Source of the DNA: Photobacterium iliopiscarium
GTDB taxonomy: Bacteria; Pseudomonadota; Gammaproteobacteria; Enterobacterales; Vibrionaceae
Direction of reading: 5' to 3'
Assembly: GCF_003026395.1 (NCBI RefSeq)
Contig: NZ_PYOO01000004.1
Span: 310,001-374,000 of the forward strand
Length of the DNA: 64,000 nucleotides
Shown here: piece after piece, positions 22,887 through 32,889 of the stretch
Layout: every line of letters starts with the position of its first letter
How positions within the stretch are numbered: the first letter of the stretch is position 1
Program-made: the position numbers and the translations under genes
Notes under the pieces: generated by a model
What the model was told of the DNA's origin: nothing
Database searches by the model: none
The model's input: only the letters and a program-made list of their open reading frames with translations

Positions 22887-24721
22887 TGCAAGAAACACAA
22901 CAACATCGCTACAGCGTGGGTATTGACTTAGGCACAACACACTGTGTGCTGTCTTATGTTGATCTTGAAAATGAAAACGCTGACGTCACCGTAATGGCGA
23001 TTCCACAATTAACCACGCCTGGTAATGTGGAAGAAAAAAATCAATTACCGTCATTTATGTACCAAGCTCATGAATCAGAGCTAGCTGAAGGTGATACTGC
23101 ACTTCCTTGGAATGCAAAACCTAATGCTATTGTTGGTGCAATGGCACGAAACTTAGGTAGTAAGACCCCTATTCGTCTTATTTCCAGTGCTAAAAGTTGG
23201 CTTTGTCACGGTGGCGTAAATCGTCGTGACGCATTCTTGCCACTCAATAGCCCAGAAGAAGTCATTAAAGTCTCGCCATTAGAAGCGACTCAAAAATACC
23301 TTGAGCACATGGCTGATGCGTGGAATTTCCAACATCCTGAAACGCCTATTTGTGATCAAGACGTAACACTCACAGTACCTGCATCGTTCGATCCTGCTGC
23401 GCGTGAATTAACCGCAGAAGCAGCACGCAATGTTGGCTTTAAGCACCTTACTCTGCTTGAAGAACCACAAGCAGCTGTTTATAGCTGGATCAAAAATAAC
23501 GACGAAAACTGGCGTGACCAAGTCGCTGTTGGCGATATCATCCTCGTGGTCGATATCGGTGGTGGTACGACAGATTTATCGTTAGTTGCTGTTACTGAAG
23601 AAGACGGTAATTTAACCCTTAATCGTGTTGCAGTTGGCGATCACATCCTTTTGGGTGGTGACAACATGGATCTTGCTCTCGCTTATCGCTTAAAGATGAA
23701 GCTTGCGCAAGAAGGCAAACAATTACAACCATGGCAAGTACTGGCTATTACGCATGCATGTCGTGATGCGAAAGAAGCGCTACTGAACGATGCTAAATTA
23801 CAATCTATGCCGATTGTTGTTCCAAGCCGTGGTTCTAAATTATTGGGTGGTACGTTACAAACTGAACTAACCCAAGAAGAAGTTCAACAAACGCTAGTTG
23901 AAGGTTTCTTCCCTCAAACTGCTATTGAAGAATTACCTGTACAAACAGCTCGCGGCGCATTAACCCAAATGGGTCTACCATATGCACAAGATGCTGCGGT
24001 ATCGCGCCATGTAGCAAGTTTCTTAAGCCGTCAAAGCCAAGCAGTTGAAGAACTCTTTGCACAGTATGAACAACAGCACGAAGGCTTTATTCGCCCAACC
24101 GCTATTTTGTTTAACGGTGGTGTACTTAAATCTTCATTATTGTCAGATCGTCTCTTAACAACGATTAATGGCTGGCTAACAACCGCTGGTTCTACAGAAG
24201 CTAAACTACTTTCAGGACTTGATCTTGATCTTGCCGTTGCAAGTGGCGCTTCATACTACGGTTTTGTACGTCGTGGTAAAGGTGTACGTATTCGTGGTGG
24301 TATCGCAAGTAGTTACTACGTTGGTATTGAAAGTGCAATGCCTGCTATTCCTGGAATGGAACCACCACTAGAAGCGCTATGTGTTGCTCCTTTTGGTATG
24401 GAAGAAGGCAGCCAAGCAAATGTACCAAGCCAAGAATTTGGTTTGATTATCGGCCAACCAGTACAATTTAAGTTCTTCGGTTCAACTGTACGTCGTGATG
24501 ATGTTGCAGGTACGCACCTTGATTGGTGGCAGCCAGAAGAAATGGAAGAATTACCAACAATTCAAATGACATTACCTGTCTCTGAAGGTCGTAGCGCTGG
24601 CGAGGTTATTCCTGTCAAACTAGCGTCACACGTGACCGAATTAGGTATGTTATGCCTTGAAGCCATTGCGACTGATAATGGTCAGAAATGGCAAGTTGAA
24701 TTTGACGTCCGCGAAGCATAA
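22886..24721 (+). CDS. Non-canonical Hsp70-family protein (611 aa)
   Basis: The actin-like ATPase domain is intact, with phosphate 1 VGIDLGTTHCVLSYV, the VPASFDPAARELTAEAA stretch, the phosphate 2 loop VVDIGGGTTDLSLV and the adenosine loop LFNGGVLKS. The C-terminal 140 residues differ from DnaK's substrate domain, and there is no DnaK-like lid. It overlaps the DUF2760 gene by one base. A second, larger member follows. Role unknown; a chaperone-like ATPase dedicated to the membrane partner is inference. Confidence 0.85.
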   Translation: MQETQQHRYSVGIDLGTTHCVLSYVDLENENADVTVMAIPQLTTPGNVEEKNQLPSFMYQAHESELAEGDTALPWNAKPNAIVGAMARNLGSKTPIRLISSAKSWLCHGGVNRRDAFLPLNSPEEVIKVSPLEATQKYLEHMADAWNFQHPETPICDQDVTLTVPASFDPAARELTAEAARNVGFKHLTLLEEPQAAVYSWIKNNDENWRDQVAVGDIILVVDIGGGTTDLSLVAVTEEDGNLTLNRVAVGDHILLGGDNMDLALAYRLKMKLAQEGKQLQPWQVLAITHACRDAKEALLNDAKLQSMPIVVPSRGSKLLGGTLQTELTQEEVQQTLVEGFFPQTAIEELPVQTARGALTQMGLPYAQDAAVSRHVASFLSRQSQAVEELFAQYEQQHEGFIRPTAILFNGGVLKSSLLSDRLLTTINGWLTTAGSTEAKLLSGLDLDLAVASGASYYGFVRRGKGVRIRGGIASSYYVGIESAMPAIPGMEPPLEALCVAPFGMEEGSQANVPSQEFGLIIGQPVQFKFFGSTVRRDDVAGTHLDWWQPEEMEELPTIQMTLPVSEGRSAGEVIPVKLASHVTELGMLCLEAIATDNGQKWQVEFDVREA

Positions 24722-24889
24722 TTGTTCGCACAACGGCGCACTTTATAGTGCGCCGTTTATTTATCTATCCACCAGCCAATGAAACATGTCAGGGGTATGC
24801 TTTCACCTATTTATTACCCGCAACACACTGACACATCAAACGTTTCTCATCTGGCTATGTTCTCATCTCAATTATTTTATGGAGCCAGC

Positions 24890-27763
24890 ATGTCTTCATC
24901 TTCTCCACGTTATCTCGTTGGTATTGACCTTGGTACAACACACACCGTTGTCGCTTATTGTGAAATCACAGATACGTTAGAAACAAGTCCGATGCATATT
25001 TTTGAAATTGATCAATTAATTGCACCGGGTGAAGTTGCGCGCAAACCACTATTACCCTCATTTCGCTATCATCCCGCGGAAGGTGAAATGGATTCAACAC
25101 AACTGGTATTACCTTGGAATGCTGAACCTGTTGCGGGTGAAATTCCAAGTGTGATTATTGGTGAATTTGCACGTGAATTAGGTGCAAAAGTGGAAGGTCG
25201 CCAAGTTGTTAGTGCTAAAAGTTGGTTATCTCATCAACATGTTGATCGTAACGAAGCCATTCTACCGTGGTCATCAACGGCCTCAACGTCTGATGTAAAG
25301 AAAGTCTCTCCGGTTATTGCAAGTGCAAGTTACCTTAACCACGTGCGTCAAGCATGGGATTACCACCATAAAAATGACTTACTGGCACAGCAAGAAGTTG
25401 TAATTACTGTTCCTGCCTCTTTTGATGAATCAGCACGCGCACTAACATTAGAAGCTGCGGAACTGGCTGGATTGCAAAAAGTATTACTCCTTGAAGAGCC
25501 ACAAGCGGTTTGTTATGACTGGTATGCTCAAAACCGTCAACATGCCGATGAATTATTAAAAGACATTCCATTATTAATGGTATGTGATGTCGGCGGTGGT
25601 ACAACCGATTTAAGTTTAATCAAAGTCGGCACTGATGAAGGTAAGTTGACCCTTGATCGTATTGGGGTTGGCGATCACTTAATGTTAGGCGGCGATAATC
25701 TCGATTTAGCATTAGCACACGTTGCCGAACAACGATTACATGGCGAATCTAAAAAACTCAGCCCTGCCGCGTTATCAAAGCTGATTCAGCAAACGCGAAA
25801 AGTGAAAGAAAAGTTATTATCAGGCAATGCACCAGACAACGCCAAAGTGACCATGCTCGGCAGTGGCTCACGTTTGATTGGTGGTGCTAAAAGTATTGAG
25901 TTAAACCGTGAAGAAGTGCATAGCATCGCCCTTGATGGTTTTTTCCCTATCACCGCCTTTACTGATCAACCTAATCAACGCCAAGCGGCGATGGTTGAGT
26001 TTGGACTTCCCTATGCGGCAGATCCTGCTATCAGTAAGCATGTCGCGCAGTTTATTGATCTGCATGACAATGTGTGCCGTGAAGCGTTTAATGATTTTAA
26101 CTTGCATCATCCAGATTCAATCGTTATTAGTGATGATCAACCTGCAATTCCGGTTGCCGTACTACTCAATGGTGGTGTGTTTAACAGCCCCCTACTATCA
26201 GCGCGTACGCTAGATATTATTTCTCGCTGGCGCGGCGCTCCCGTCACTGAACTTAAAAACTTGCACCCTGATTTAGCGGTTGCCTTTGGCGCTGTTGCTT
26301 ATGCTAAAGCCCGTCATGGCGCACAACTAAAAATTGGTGGTGGCTCTGCCCGTTCGTTCTTCTTAACTATTGGTGAAAATAAAGGCACCAAACAAGGGAT
26401 CTGCTTATTACCTAAAGGGATTGAAGAAGGGATTGAAGTCACGCTAACCCACCGCAAATTTGCACTAACATTAGGTGAACCAGTACGGTTTAACTTAGTT
26501 TCTTCTACCAATGATAAACATCACGATGTCGGTGAACTGATTGAAATATTAGGTGATGGTTATATTAACCTGCCGCCTTTTATTGCGACCTTAGACAGTG
26601 ATCGTGACCGTGACCAACTGGCTGCGAACCAAAAAGATCGTGAAGAAGTAACCCTAGCTTGTCAGTTAACTGAAGTAGGCACCCTGCAAATTGAAGCCGT
26701 CAGCCTTAATGACAATGCTAAGCGTTGGAAAGTTGAATTTGCTATTCGTAAAGACTTAGCCCGTTTAAACCGTGGTAATGATGACAGTGATAGCACGCTA
26801 GCTGAAAGTGAACTTCCGGCGAGAATGCCAGAAGCAATTGATGCTGTTAAGAAAGTTTTTGGTGGCACGAAAACCACCGATAACAATAAAGCGGTTAAAA
26901 CACTGCGCAATGATCTCGATAAAATCTTAGGTAAACGTGATGCATGGGAAACACCGTGTTTACGTGAACTTGCCAATGCATTACTTGATAGTAAAAAACG
27001 CCGCCGCCGCTCAGATCTCCATGAACGTAACTGGTTAAAGCTAGCGGGCTTTACTATGCGCCCTGGCTTTGGCTACCCTGCTGATGAATACCGTATGGAA
27101 CAAATTTGGCCGCTATACCAACATGGCATTCAATTTGATACCAATACTCAAACATGGTGTGATTGGTGGACATTCTGGCGTCGCGTCTCTGGCGGTTTAA
27201 CCCAAGAGCAGCAACTACTTATCTATAAAGATCTTGCTAAGTATATTACGCCTGGCGCAAGTCGTAACGCTAAGCTTAATAAAGAGCTACAAGAGCGTAG
27301 CTACGAAGACATGGTACGCTTAGCGGCCTCTTTAGAACACTTACCGTTTGATAAGAAGCTACAGCTGATTGAGTGGTTATTTGGTCGCCTACAGAAAACA
27401 CAATATGCACAAGCGCATTGGTGGGCTATTGGTCGTATTGCAACCCGTTCACCATTTTATGGCAGTGCTCATAACCTATTGTCCGCGGAGCATGTCTCTT
27501 ACTGCTTACCAGAGCTAATGAATTATGATTGGCGTAAAGAATCATACATTGGCTTTGCGGCAGTAATGATGACGCGAATGACGGGGGATCGCACATTAGA
27601 CATTAATGATGAACTACGCCAACAAGTCATTACTAAGTTAAAGCAAAGCAAAGCACCTGCCAGTTGGATCGAAATGGTATCTGAGGTCAAAATATTGACA
27701 GAGGAAGAAACGAAACGCGTATTCGGTGATGCATTACCCAATGGTTTACGTCTTATTGGTTAA
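24890..27763 (+). CDS. Large Hsp70-family protein with C-terminal extension (957 aa)
   Basis: The start is ATG 24890, after GGAG at 24881. The longer open frame from 24779 adds 37 unlike residues. The ATPase domain has VGIDLGTTHTVVAYC, PASFDESARALTLEAAELAG, MVCDVGGGTTDLSLIKV and LLNGGVFNSPLLS. From about residue 640 it carries an extra 300-residue Trp-rich region (KKRRRRSDLHERNWLKLAGF, WCDWWTFWRRVSGG) that I take for the DUF3731-type extension of these proteins. It is paralogous to the preceding gene, and a 168-base gap separates them. A terminator follows. Confidence 0.85.
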   Translation: MSSSSPRYLVGIDLGTTHTVVAYCEITDTLETSPMHIFEIDQLIAPGEVARKPLLPSFRYHPAEGEMDSTQLVLPWNAEPVAGEIPSVIIGEFARELGAKVEGRQVVSAKSWLSHQHVDRNEAILPWSSTASTSDVKKVSPVIASASYLNHVRQAWDYHHKNDLLAQQEVVITVPASFDESARALTLEAAELAGLQKVLLLEEPQAVCYDWYAQNRQHADELLKDIPLLMVCDVGGGTTDLSLIKVGTDEGKLTLDRIGVGDHLMLGGDNLDLALAHVAEQRLHGESKKLSPAALSKLIQQTRKVKEKLLSGNAPDNAKVTMLGSGSRLIGGAKSIELNREEVHSIALDGFFPITAFTDQPNQRQAAMVEFGLPYAADPAISKHVAQFIDLHDNVCREAFNDFNLHHPDSIVISDDQPAIPVAVLLNGGVFNSPLLSARTLDIISRWRGAPVTELKNLHPDLAVAFGAVAYAKARHGAQLKIGGGSARSFFLTIGENKGTKQGICLLPKGIEEGIEVTLTHRKFALTLGEPVRFNLVSSTNDKHHDVGELIEILGDGYINLPPFIATLDSDRDRDQLAANQKDREEVTLACQLTEVGTLQIEAVSLNDNAKRWKVEFAIRKDLARLNRGNDDSDSTLAESELPARMPEAIDAVKKVFGGTKTTDNNKAVKTLRNDLDKILGKRDAWETPCLRELANALLDSKKRRRRSDLHERNWLKLAGFTMRPGFGYPADEYRMEQIWPLYQHGIQFDTNTQTWCDWWTFWRRVSGGLTQEQQLLIYKDLAKYITPGASRNAKLNKELQERSYEDMVRLAASLEHLPFDKKLQLIEWLFGRLQKTQYAQAHWWAIGRIATRSPFYGSAHNLLSAEHVSYCLPELMNYDWRKESYIGFAAVMMTRMTGDRTLDINDELRQQVITKLKQSKAPASWIEMVSEVKILTEEETKRVFGDALPNGLRLIG

Positions 27764-27781
27764 TTAATATCAATATAATCA

Positions 27782-27814
27782 AATAACGGGAGCTAATCCC
27801 TTCCGTTATTTGAC
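27782..27814 (+). terminator. Terminator of the Hsp70 module
   Basis: AATAACGG pairs with CCGTTATT, with an inner GGA/TCC-type continuation. The T run is short. Confidence 0.65.
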
Positions 27815-28094
27815 TTCATATATTCAATCTAACATTTCTTATTTAAAAATAAGGCGTAATTACTGCCTTTATACTTAAAAAAAGCTCTTTTGATTTAATT
27901 TTTCCATTTTTACGCAAAAATTAAACTATAAAAATAATTCTATTAATCTTCTGTTAAGGTTCATATTGCTATTGTCTTGCTAACAGCATTTGTTTACTTG
28001 TTATATATATAACAAGTCGACCATTTTTCAAGCATTGAGTGGACGAATTGGAACGACCATTATCCCACTCTCAAAAAATCAAATAGGCAAGATT
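27815..28094. other. Upstream region of the TrfB-like gene
   Basis: Together with the preceding terminator this is 330 gene-free AT-rich bases. An open frame runs in from 27990 in phase with the next gene but has no ribosome site or family match. Confidence 0.35.
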
Positions 28095-28298
28095 ATGACA
28101 AATACACAATATGATTTAATCGCACAACGTATCTTCAAGTCAGAGAACCAACGTGTTGCTGTTGCTGCTGTGGTTTTTGATGGGTTATCAAGCTACGAAG
28201 CAGAGAAGCGTTATGAGTTACCAAAAGGCACATTATCTCGTAATGTTCGTAAATATAAAAACGAAGTACAATACATCGAATCTGTTTCTGCTGCTTAA
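28095..28298 (+). CDS. Small TrfB/KorA-like DNA-binding protein
   Basis: The 67 residues start at ATG 28095 (AGGCAAG upstream). The segment AAVVFDGLSSYEAEKRYELP followed by KGTLSRNVRKYK has the layout of the TrfB/KorA helix-turn-helix (VLVDGKPQATFATSLGLTRGAVSQAVHRV in KorA). The plasmid protein is about 100 residues, so this is a minimal version. Target unknown. The same-strand neighbour upstream is the Hsp70 module behind a terminator. The assignment rests on one short motif. Confidence 0.55.
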   Translation: MTNTQYDLIAQRIFKSENQRVAVAAVVFDGLSSYEAEKRYELPKGTLSRNVRKYKNEVQYIESVSAA

Positions 28299-28382
28299 TT
28301 GATAATTATATTATTTATAACTGAACCAATATACTTAATGTATATATGAAATAAAATAATCATTTTCAGTTATAAGTTAAAT

Positions 28383-28412
28383 AAAAGAGAATGTAGCTCT
28401 ACATTCTCTTTT
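28383..28412. terminator. Perfect bidirectional terminator
   Basis: AAAAGAGAATGTAG and CTACATTCTCTTTT are perfect inverted repeats around two bases, flanked by A and T runs. It serves the TrfB-like gene and the convergent ABC operon. Confidence 0.92.
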
Positions 28413-28434
28413 AAAAAACACTAAGCAATAATGA

Positions 28435-29265
28435 CTAGTCACCACTCCTCAGATAAACACTGATTTTAAATAACCCTACCGCCGCTATTAATAATCCCAA
28501 TAATGTTATTGATCCTACACTCGCTAATGTTTGCCAAGGGTGAGCATTAGTTAAGATATTAAACGCCAAATTACTGACGCGGTTTAACCAAGCCCCTATC
28601 GCCATTGAGTCAAACAGCATATAACTGATGAACTTAACGAGTGTTATCGCAACAAACAACACTAGCAATGGATGATCTGTTAACTGAGATGCACAAAAGA
28701 TTACACAAGCAATAGGTAATAACGCTAAACTCATTGCCGCCATCATTGAGATAAATTGCCCCCAATGCATCACAATAGCCACTAAAGAAAGTGAATTCTC
28801 AACTAGCATATCCGCAGGCATAACCCACATCGCAACGATCCAGACGATAACATCAACAAACAATAACAATAATGATGAAAACAAGGGAATAATAACTAAT
28901 GCAATGAACAATTTAATCGCAATGGCTTTCCTGTCGCTTACTGGCATTGAATGCCAAAAAGCCAAAGAGCCTTCTTTACGTTCTTTTGCGAGCGCTCTTG
29001 CTGAATAAGTAAAAAAACTCAATAAAGAAACAATACCAGCAATAAAAAAGGATATAGAGCCAACAACACCTGCAAATGATGATGCGATAATGGGTGGTTG
29101 CCAGCCATCAATATCACCCATCTGAATATTAAACGAGAAATTATTAATATTACTTAAAATCATTACTACTAATACCGTTGCAAATAACGCTAAAAACAAC
29201 GGTAACCGTATAATAATTTTATGCTCTAATAATTCAGTTTTTACCAAGGTATAGCTTTGTTTCAT
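28435..29265 (-). CDS. ABC-2 type transporter permease
   Basis: The 276 residues have six hydrophobic helices and a cytoplasmic loop ARALAKERKEGSLAFWHSMPVS. That loop is typical of ABC-2 permeases whose substrates are lipids, bacteriocins or peptides. Its ATG overlaps the stop of the ATPase gene by one base (TAATG), so the two are translationally coupled. The substrate cannot be read. No GntR-type regulator is adjacent, unlike in many similar operons. Confidence 0.82.
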   Translation of the reverse strand: MKQSYTLVKTELLEHKIIIRLPLFLALFATVLVVMILSNINNFSFNIQMGDIDGWQPPIIASSFAGVVGSISFFIAGIVSLLSFFTYSARALAKERKEGSLAFWHSMPVSDRKAIAIKLFIALVIIPLFSSLLLLFVDVIVWIVAMWVMPADMLVENSLSLVAIVMHWGQFISMMAAMSLALLPIACVIFCASQLTDHPLLVLFVAITLVKFISYMLFDSMAIGAWLNRVSNLAFNILTNAHPWQTLASVGSITLLGLLIAAVGLFKISVYLRSGD

Positions 29266-30137
29266 TATGCCATCTCCTGCTGTTTCGCTAAAAATATATC
29301 AGCAAGACTGGGTTGACTAATATCACCTAACAATGCCAATTTAGCGTTTTCAACCCCCTCAAACAACAATCGGTATTGCCCAAGCTGACAGTTCACCGTT
29401 AATGGCTTTAATTGTTTTGCAGCAACAATATTCTCTTCATTAACGGATAATATCGTAAACTCTGTCTCCAATGAGGATAAAGAAGCTTGTAAAACCACTT
29501 GACCATTTTTAAGCACTAAAACATCTGTCAATAAATGGGCTATTTCATTGACTTCATGGCTCGCAATAATTAATGCCCGATCCCCCTCAGAAAACCATGC
29601 CATCAGAGTGCGATAAAATGTCGAACGATACATGAGATCAAGCCCCAGCGTCGGTTCATCTAATATAAGTACATTAACATTGGTAGACATCACCAGTGCC
29701 AAATGTAACTGCACTTTCATGCCTTTCGATAAGGTTTTTATTTTGCTATTAATATTGATCTTCGTTTGTGCTAAATATTGCTGCATTTTTTGCTGTTCAA
29801 AGCGAGGATGGACACCCATGGTATATGCCATTAATTGCTTTACTGTCATCCATTCTGGTAAAGACTCAGCATCAGAAATATAAGCAAGATGTTTAACTAT
29901 TTTTTCACGACTTTTTTCAGGTGTTAGGTTAAAAATACTCAATGTACCAGTACAACTATGCATACCTAATAACGTTTTAATTAACGTTGATTTACCTGCA
30001 CCATTATGACCAAGTAATCCAAGGACTTGGCCGCTCGATAAACTAAAGCTAATGTTTTCCAATGCTTTTTTATCATGATAAGACTTGGTAATGTGTTGAG
30101 CTTTAATAAAAGGTTCATCACAGTTTATATTACTCAC
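29265..30137 (-). CDS. ABC transporter ATP-binding protein
   Basis: The 290 residues have Walker A GHNGAGKST, the Q-loop region YISDAESLPEW, an atypical signature LSKGMKVQ, Walker B VLILDEPTLGLD and the switch His in ASHEVNEI. The LSKGMK signature is common in the ABC-2 subfamily that works with membrane proteins such as the one encoded next. The C-terminal 70 residues are a variable domain. It is the first gene of a two-gene operon. Confidence 0.88.
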   Translation of the reverse strand: MSNINCDEPFIKAQHITKSYHDKKALENISFSLSSGQVLGLLGHNGAGKSTLIKTLLGMHSCTGTLSIFNLTPEKSREKIVKHLAYISDAESLPEWMTVKQLMAYTMGVHPRFEQQKMQQYLAQTKININSKIKTLSKGMKVQLHLALVMSTNVNVLILDEPTLGLDLMYRSTFYRTLMAWFSEGDRALIIASHEVNEIAHLLTDVLVLKNGQVVLQASLSSLETEFTILSVNEENIVAAKQLKPLTVNCQLGQYRLLFEGVENAKLALLGDISQPSLADIFLAKQQEMA

Positions 30138-30526
30138 ATAGAATCCTTAATGACCAATGAATCGAAATAATGTTTAGTTATAACAGAAAAAATTATTTTA
30201 TAAATTGATAGCTGACAAAATGGGATCTTAAAAATAAAACAACGTTTGATTATATGATACCGATAATCAGATGCTAATAATAAAATACACTATGCACAAA
30301 AATATGAGTTAATAATGAAAAGTAAGGCGAGAGTATACAAAGCTAATATAATTAACTCTGTATACCAAATAAGTGGTTAATATAAGAATGCAACTTACTA
30401 TATTAAAATAAGAAGGCTGTAATCGAAATTACTCAATAAATATAGCATTAAAACATCGGCAGTATAAACATAATTATATTGCAATAATTAAACATACTTT
30501 ATTAGTTTAATCATTGATTTATATCG
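30138..30526. other. Gene-free stretch, AT-rich
   Basis: About 390 bases between the ABC operon start and the 3' end of the next minus-strand gene. No gene, hairpin with T run, or operator could be supported. Confidence 0.4.
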
Positions 30527-30841
30527 CTATTCAACTTTATTAGATGGCTCTTCAATAACAAGATCATGTGGTGACACTTCATCCTTTTCCATCATAGCTA
30601 AAAGCTCAATCATACGAGAATGACGTGATTCTTGTTTAAACTCATGTAATACGGCAATCAGATTATTTATTTTTTGAAGGGGAATACGCTTAATTACTGC
30701 TTTTTGACGACCGGGAACTTCATCAGCAAAATCGATTAAAATTTGGCGATAGTCAACACGAGCTTCCTTTACTTCACCTGTCGCTTCTACACTTTTTAAC
30801 ATTGCACTGAGCGCTTTTTCTGCCGCCGCGAAACTGTCCAT
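30527..30841 (-). CDS. Hypothetical helical protein (104 aa)
   Basis: The start is the ATG at 30841 (MDSFAAAEKALSAML), seven bases after GAGG. The longer frame from 30937 starts with unlike residues and has no ribosome site. The protein is acidic, mostly helical by composition, and has no membrane helix or signal. A short segment VPGRQKAVIKRIPLQKINNL is basic. I do not recognise the family. Single gene flanked by long gene-free stretches. Confidence 0.65.
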   Translation of the reverse strand: MDSFAAAEKALSAMLKSVEATGEVKEARVDYRQILIDFADEVPGRQKAVIKRIPLQKINNLIAVLHEFKQESRHSRMIELLAMMEKDEVSPHDLVIEEPSNKVE

Positions 30842-31304
30842 TAATAACCTCGGATAATAATACAAATTTGCCTTGTACATAAGAGTGACAAAGCATGCAT
30901 TGATAAAATGAGCAATCTTAATAATAAAAATTAACATTGTTCTATATTTAGCTAAATGAAATTAGTAACCTCAGATGAATAAATGAGATTGGTGTTTTAC
31001 CGACCAACATTCTTTAAAATGACTTATTCAGATTAAAGACTCTTTTATTATAATTGATCTTTTCATTTTCGTGTAACAGGGGACGCTACTTCTGTGAATA
31101 TTACTCTGAGTTAGCTTTATTGTGAACACTAATTTAAAAAAATCGTCAATTTATTCACTTTAAATCGTATGTATGTTCTTTTTTGACGCTGTTTTTCGGG
31201 CAACATCACATCTAATTATTCTATGCCCTACCTTATATCCCTTAATAAAAGTGTAATAATCAACTATAGTTAGCATTAAATTATCATTCAATCGTAGGCA
31301 AATT
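30842..31304. promoter_or_regulatory. Divergent upstream region of hypothetical gene and RNase T2 gene
   Basis: About 460 AT-rich bases without a supported gene. A minus-strand frame at 31160-31375 overlaps the RNase start and has no ribosome site or family features, so it was not annotated. Confidence 0.4.
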
Positions 31305-32324
31305 GTGCGTCTTAATTCTCTTTTAGTTACCGTTATTGTCGGTAATATCATTTCTTTATCTAGCTTTGCTGCCAATGCATCAATTCATTCATCGGGTAAC
31401 TTTACGTCAAATGGCCAATGTGAGGCTTATCAATCTTTTCGTAAACAAACTAATCCTGATAACACCCAACTAGTAAACAATAAACAATATGCAATAAAAG
31501 CCATTAATAAAAAAGATTTTGATTGGGTACAAATACTTATCCCTAATGCATCCCCAGCAATGCGTTGGGTCAGTAAATCATGTGGCACAACACAGTTTAA
31601 TAGTGATGACCTCACTAAATCTTCTACATCGACTTCTACTTCTACTTCATTAAAAACATCATCAAAAAGTTGTGACACCCGCAATGACTTTGATTCATAT
31701 GTATTAGCATTAACATGGCAACCTGGATTTTGTGAACATGTTAACTACAAAGGTAATAAACCTGAATGTACGGCAATTAATGACGGTAAATTAAACATCA
31801 CTAATTTAACGCTACATGGATTATGGCCAAATAAAGCCAGTTGTGGCACAAAATATGGCTATTGTGACCGTTATGCTCGCTTAGATCTTTCAGCATCAAC
31901 AATAAAAGACATTGCACCATGGATGCCCAATTTTTATTACCAAACAAAATTTGGCGAATATGAATGGAAAAAACACGGTGTTTGTCAAAACCTCGACGCT
32001 AATGACTATTTTTTAACAGCCACTAAACTGGTTGAAAAAGTAGATGCCTCTGCAATTGGTCAATTTATCAAAGCCAATATTGGTAATAATGTCTCAACAG
32101 CCAGTTTTAAGAAAAATCTTATCTCTCACTTTGGTGCAAATGCCGTTGACCGTATAAGCTTAGCTTGTAGCCAAGGTAAATACTTAAATGAAGTACGATT
32201 GAATATAGGAAAATCATTTAATGTTAACAATAACCTTCAAGAGCTACTTGAATCAGGTCCTAAAGGACGTCCCTTCTACGGTAATTGTCATAAGAAAATA
32301 CATATTGAAGCCGCTGGAAAGTAA
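31305..32324 (+). CDS. RNase T2 family ribonuclease with N-terminal extension
   Basis: Exported non-specific RNase. The start is GTG 31305, followed by a signal peptide (LLVTVIVGNIISLSSFAANA). Residues 25-105 form a small Cys-containing domain not found in E. coli RNase I, and a Ser/Thr-rich linker runs at 106-121. The catalytic domain starts near 128 (SYVLALTWQPGFCEH), with CAS I LTLHGLWP (His171) and CAS II EWKKHGVC (Glu220, His224). All catalytic residues are present. Cys pairs indicate disulfides in the periplasm or outside. A CRP-like site lies downstream and belongs to the next gene. Confidence 0.9.
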   Translation: MRLNSLLVTVIVGNIISLSSFAANASIHSSGNFTSNGQCEAYQSFRKQTNPDNTQLVNNKQYAIKAINKKDFDWVQILIPNASPAMRWVSKSCGTTQFNSDDLTKSSTSTSTSTSLKTSSKSCDTRNDFDSYVLALTWQPGFCEHVNYKGNKPECTAINDGKLNITNLTLHGLWPNKASCGTKYGYCDRYARLDLSASTIKDIAPWMPNFYYQTKFGEYEWKKHGVCQNLDANDYFLTATKLVEKVDASAIGQFIKANIGNNVSTASFKKNLISHFGANAVDRISLACSQGKYLNEVRLNIGKSFNVNNNLQELLESGPKGRPFYGNCHKKIHIEAAGK

Positions 32325-32357
32325 CGATTCTCATATTTAGTTCTTACCATGTAATAA

Positions 32358-32382
32358 GAGAGCAATTGATTATATTGCTCTC
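32358..32382 (+). terminator. Terminator-like hairpin after RNase T2 gene
   Basis: GAGAGCAAT and ATTGCTCTC pair perfectly around a seven-base loop. The following T run is weak. Confidence 0.6.
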
Positions 32383-32652
32383 TATCTCCTTTACTGCCTC
32401 ATATTCTACATTCAATGCGTTAATTACGATGATTGTTGATATTAATCTAGCGCTAATATAATAACCGCCACTAATATTAAAAATATAAATACCCGTTTTT
32501 TACTCGTAAAATCTCAACATATGATAATGTACAACGTACAATAGCCTTTATACGCTCATCCTCACGCGCTTTTGTAACTTGCTGATTGTAAAGAATAAAA
32601 ACACCCATCATCATTGGAAATGTAATTTGTTACATAGTAATAATTCTTTTTT

Positions 32653-32668
32653 TGTGATATAAATCACC
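32653..32668. promoter_or_regulatory. CRP-like binding site
   Basis: TGTGATATAAATCACC matches TGTGA-N6-TCACA at nine of ten fixed positions. It lies about 220 bases upstream of the AGCS symporter start, inside a 565-base gene-free stretch (32325-32889). Confidence 0.5.
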
Positions 32669-32889
32669 TAGGATTTTTGATTTTTTGTGCTAACTTGCAT
32701 CGCCTTAGATGGCAATGAAATCGGTTACATGTTTAATAATTGTAATAAATAATAACAATGTATATTACAAATTATGAGCAATAAAAAACCTATTATAGAA
32801 ACCGATGACAAGAGCACTCACAAGTGATGAATGTTCCTCTTCACTAAGTAGCCCTTCAAGGTTGCATAGTTTTATTAACAGGAAAAAAT

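Noticed and set aside
30842..30937. Longer start of the 104-residue gene
   Set aside because: The upstream part lacks a ribosome site, whereas GAGG precedes the ATG at 30841.
31160..31375. Minus-strand 71-residue frame
   Set aside because: It overlaps the RNase T2 start region, has no ribosome site and no recognisable feature.
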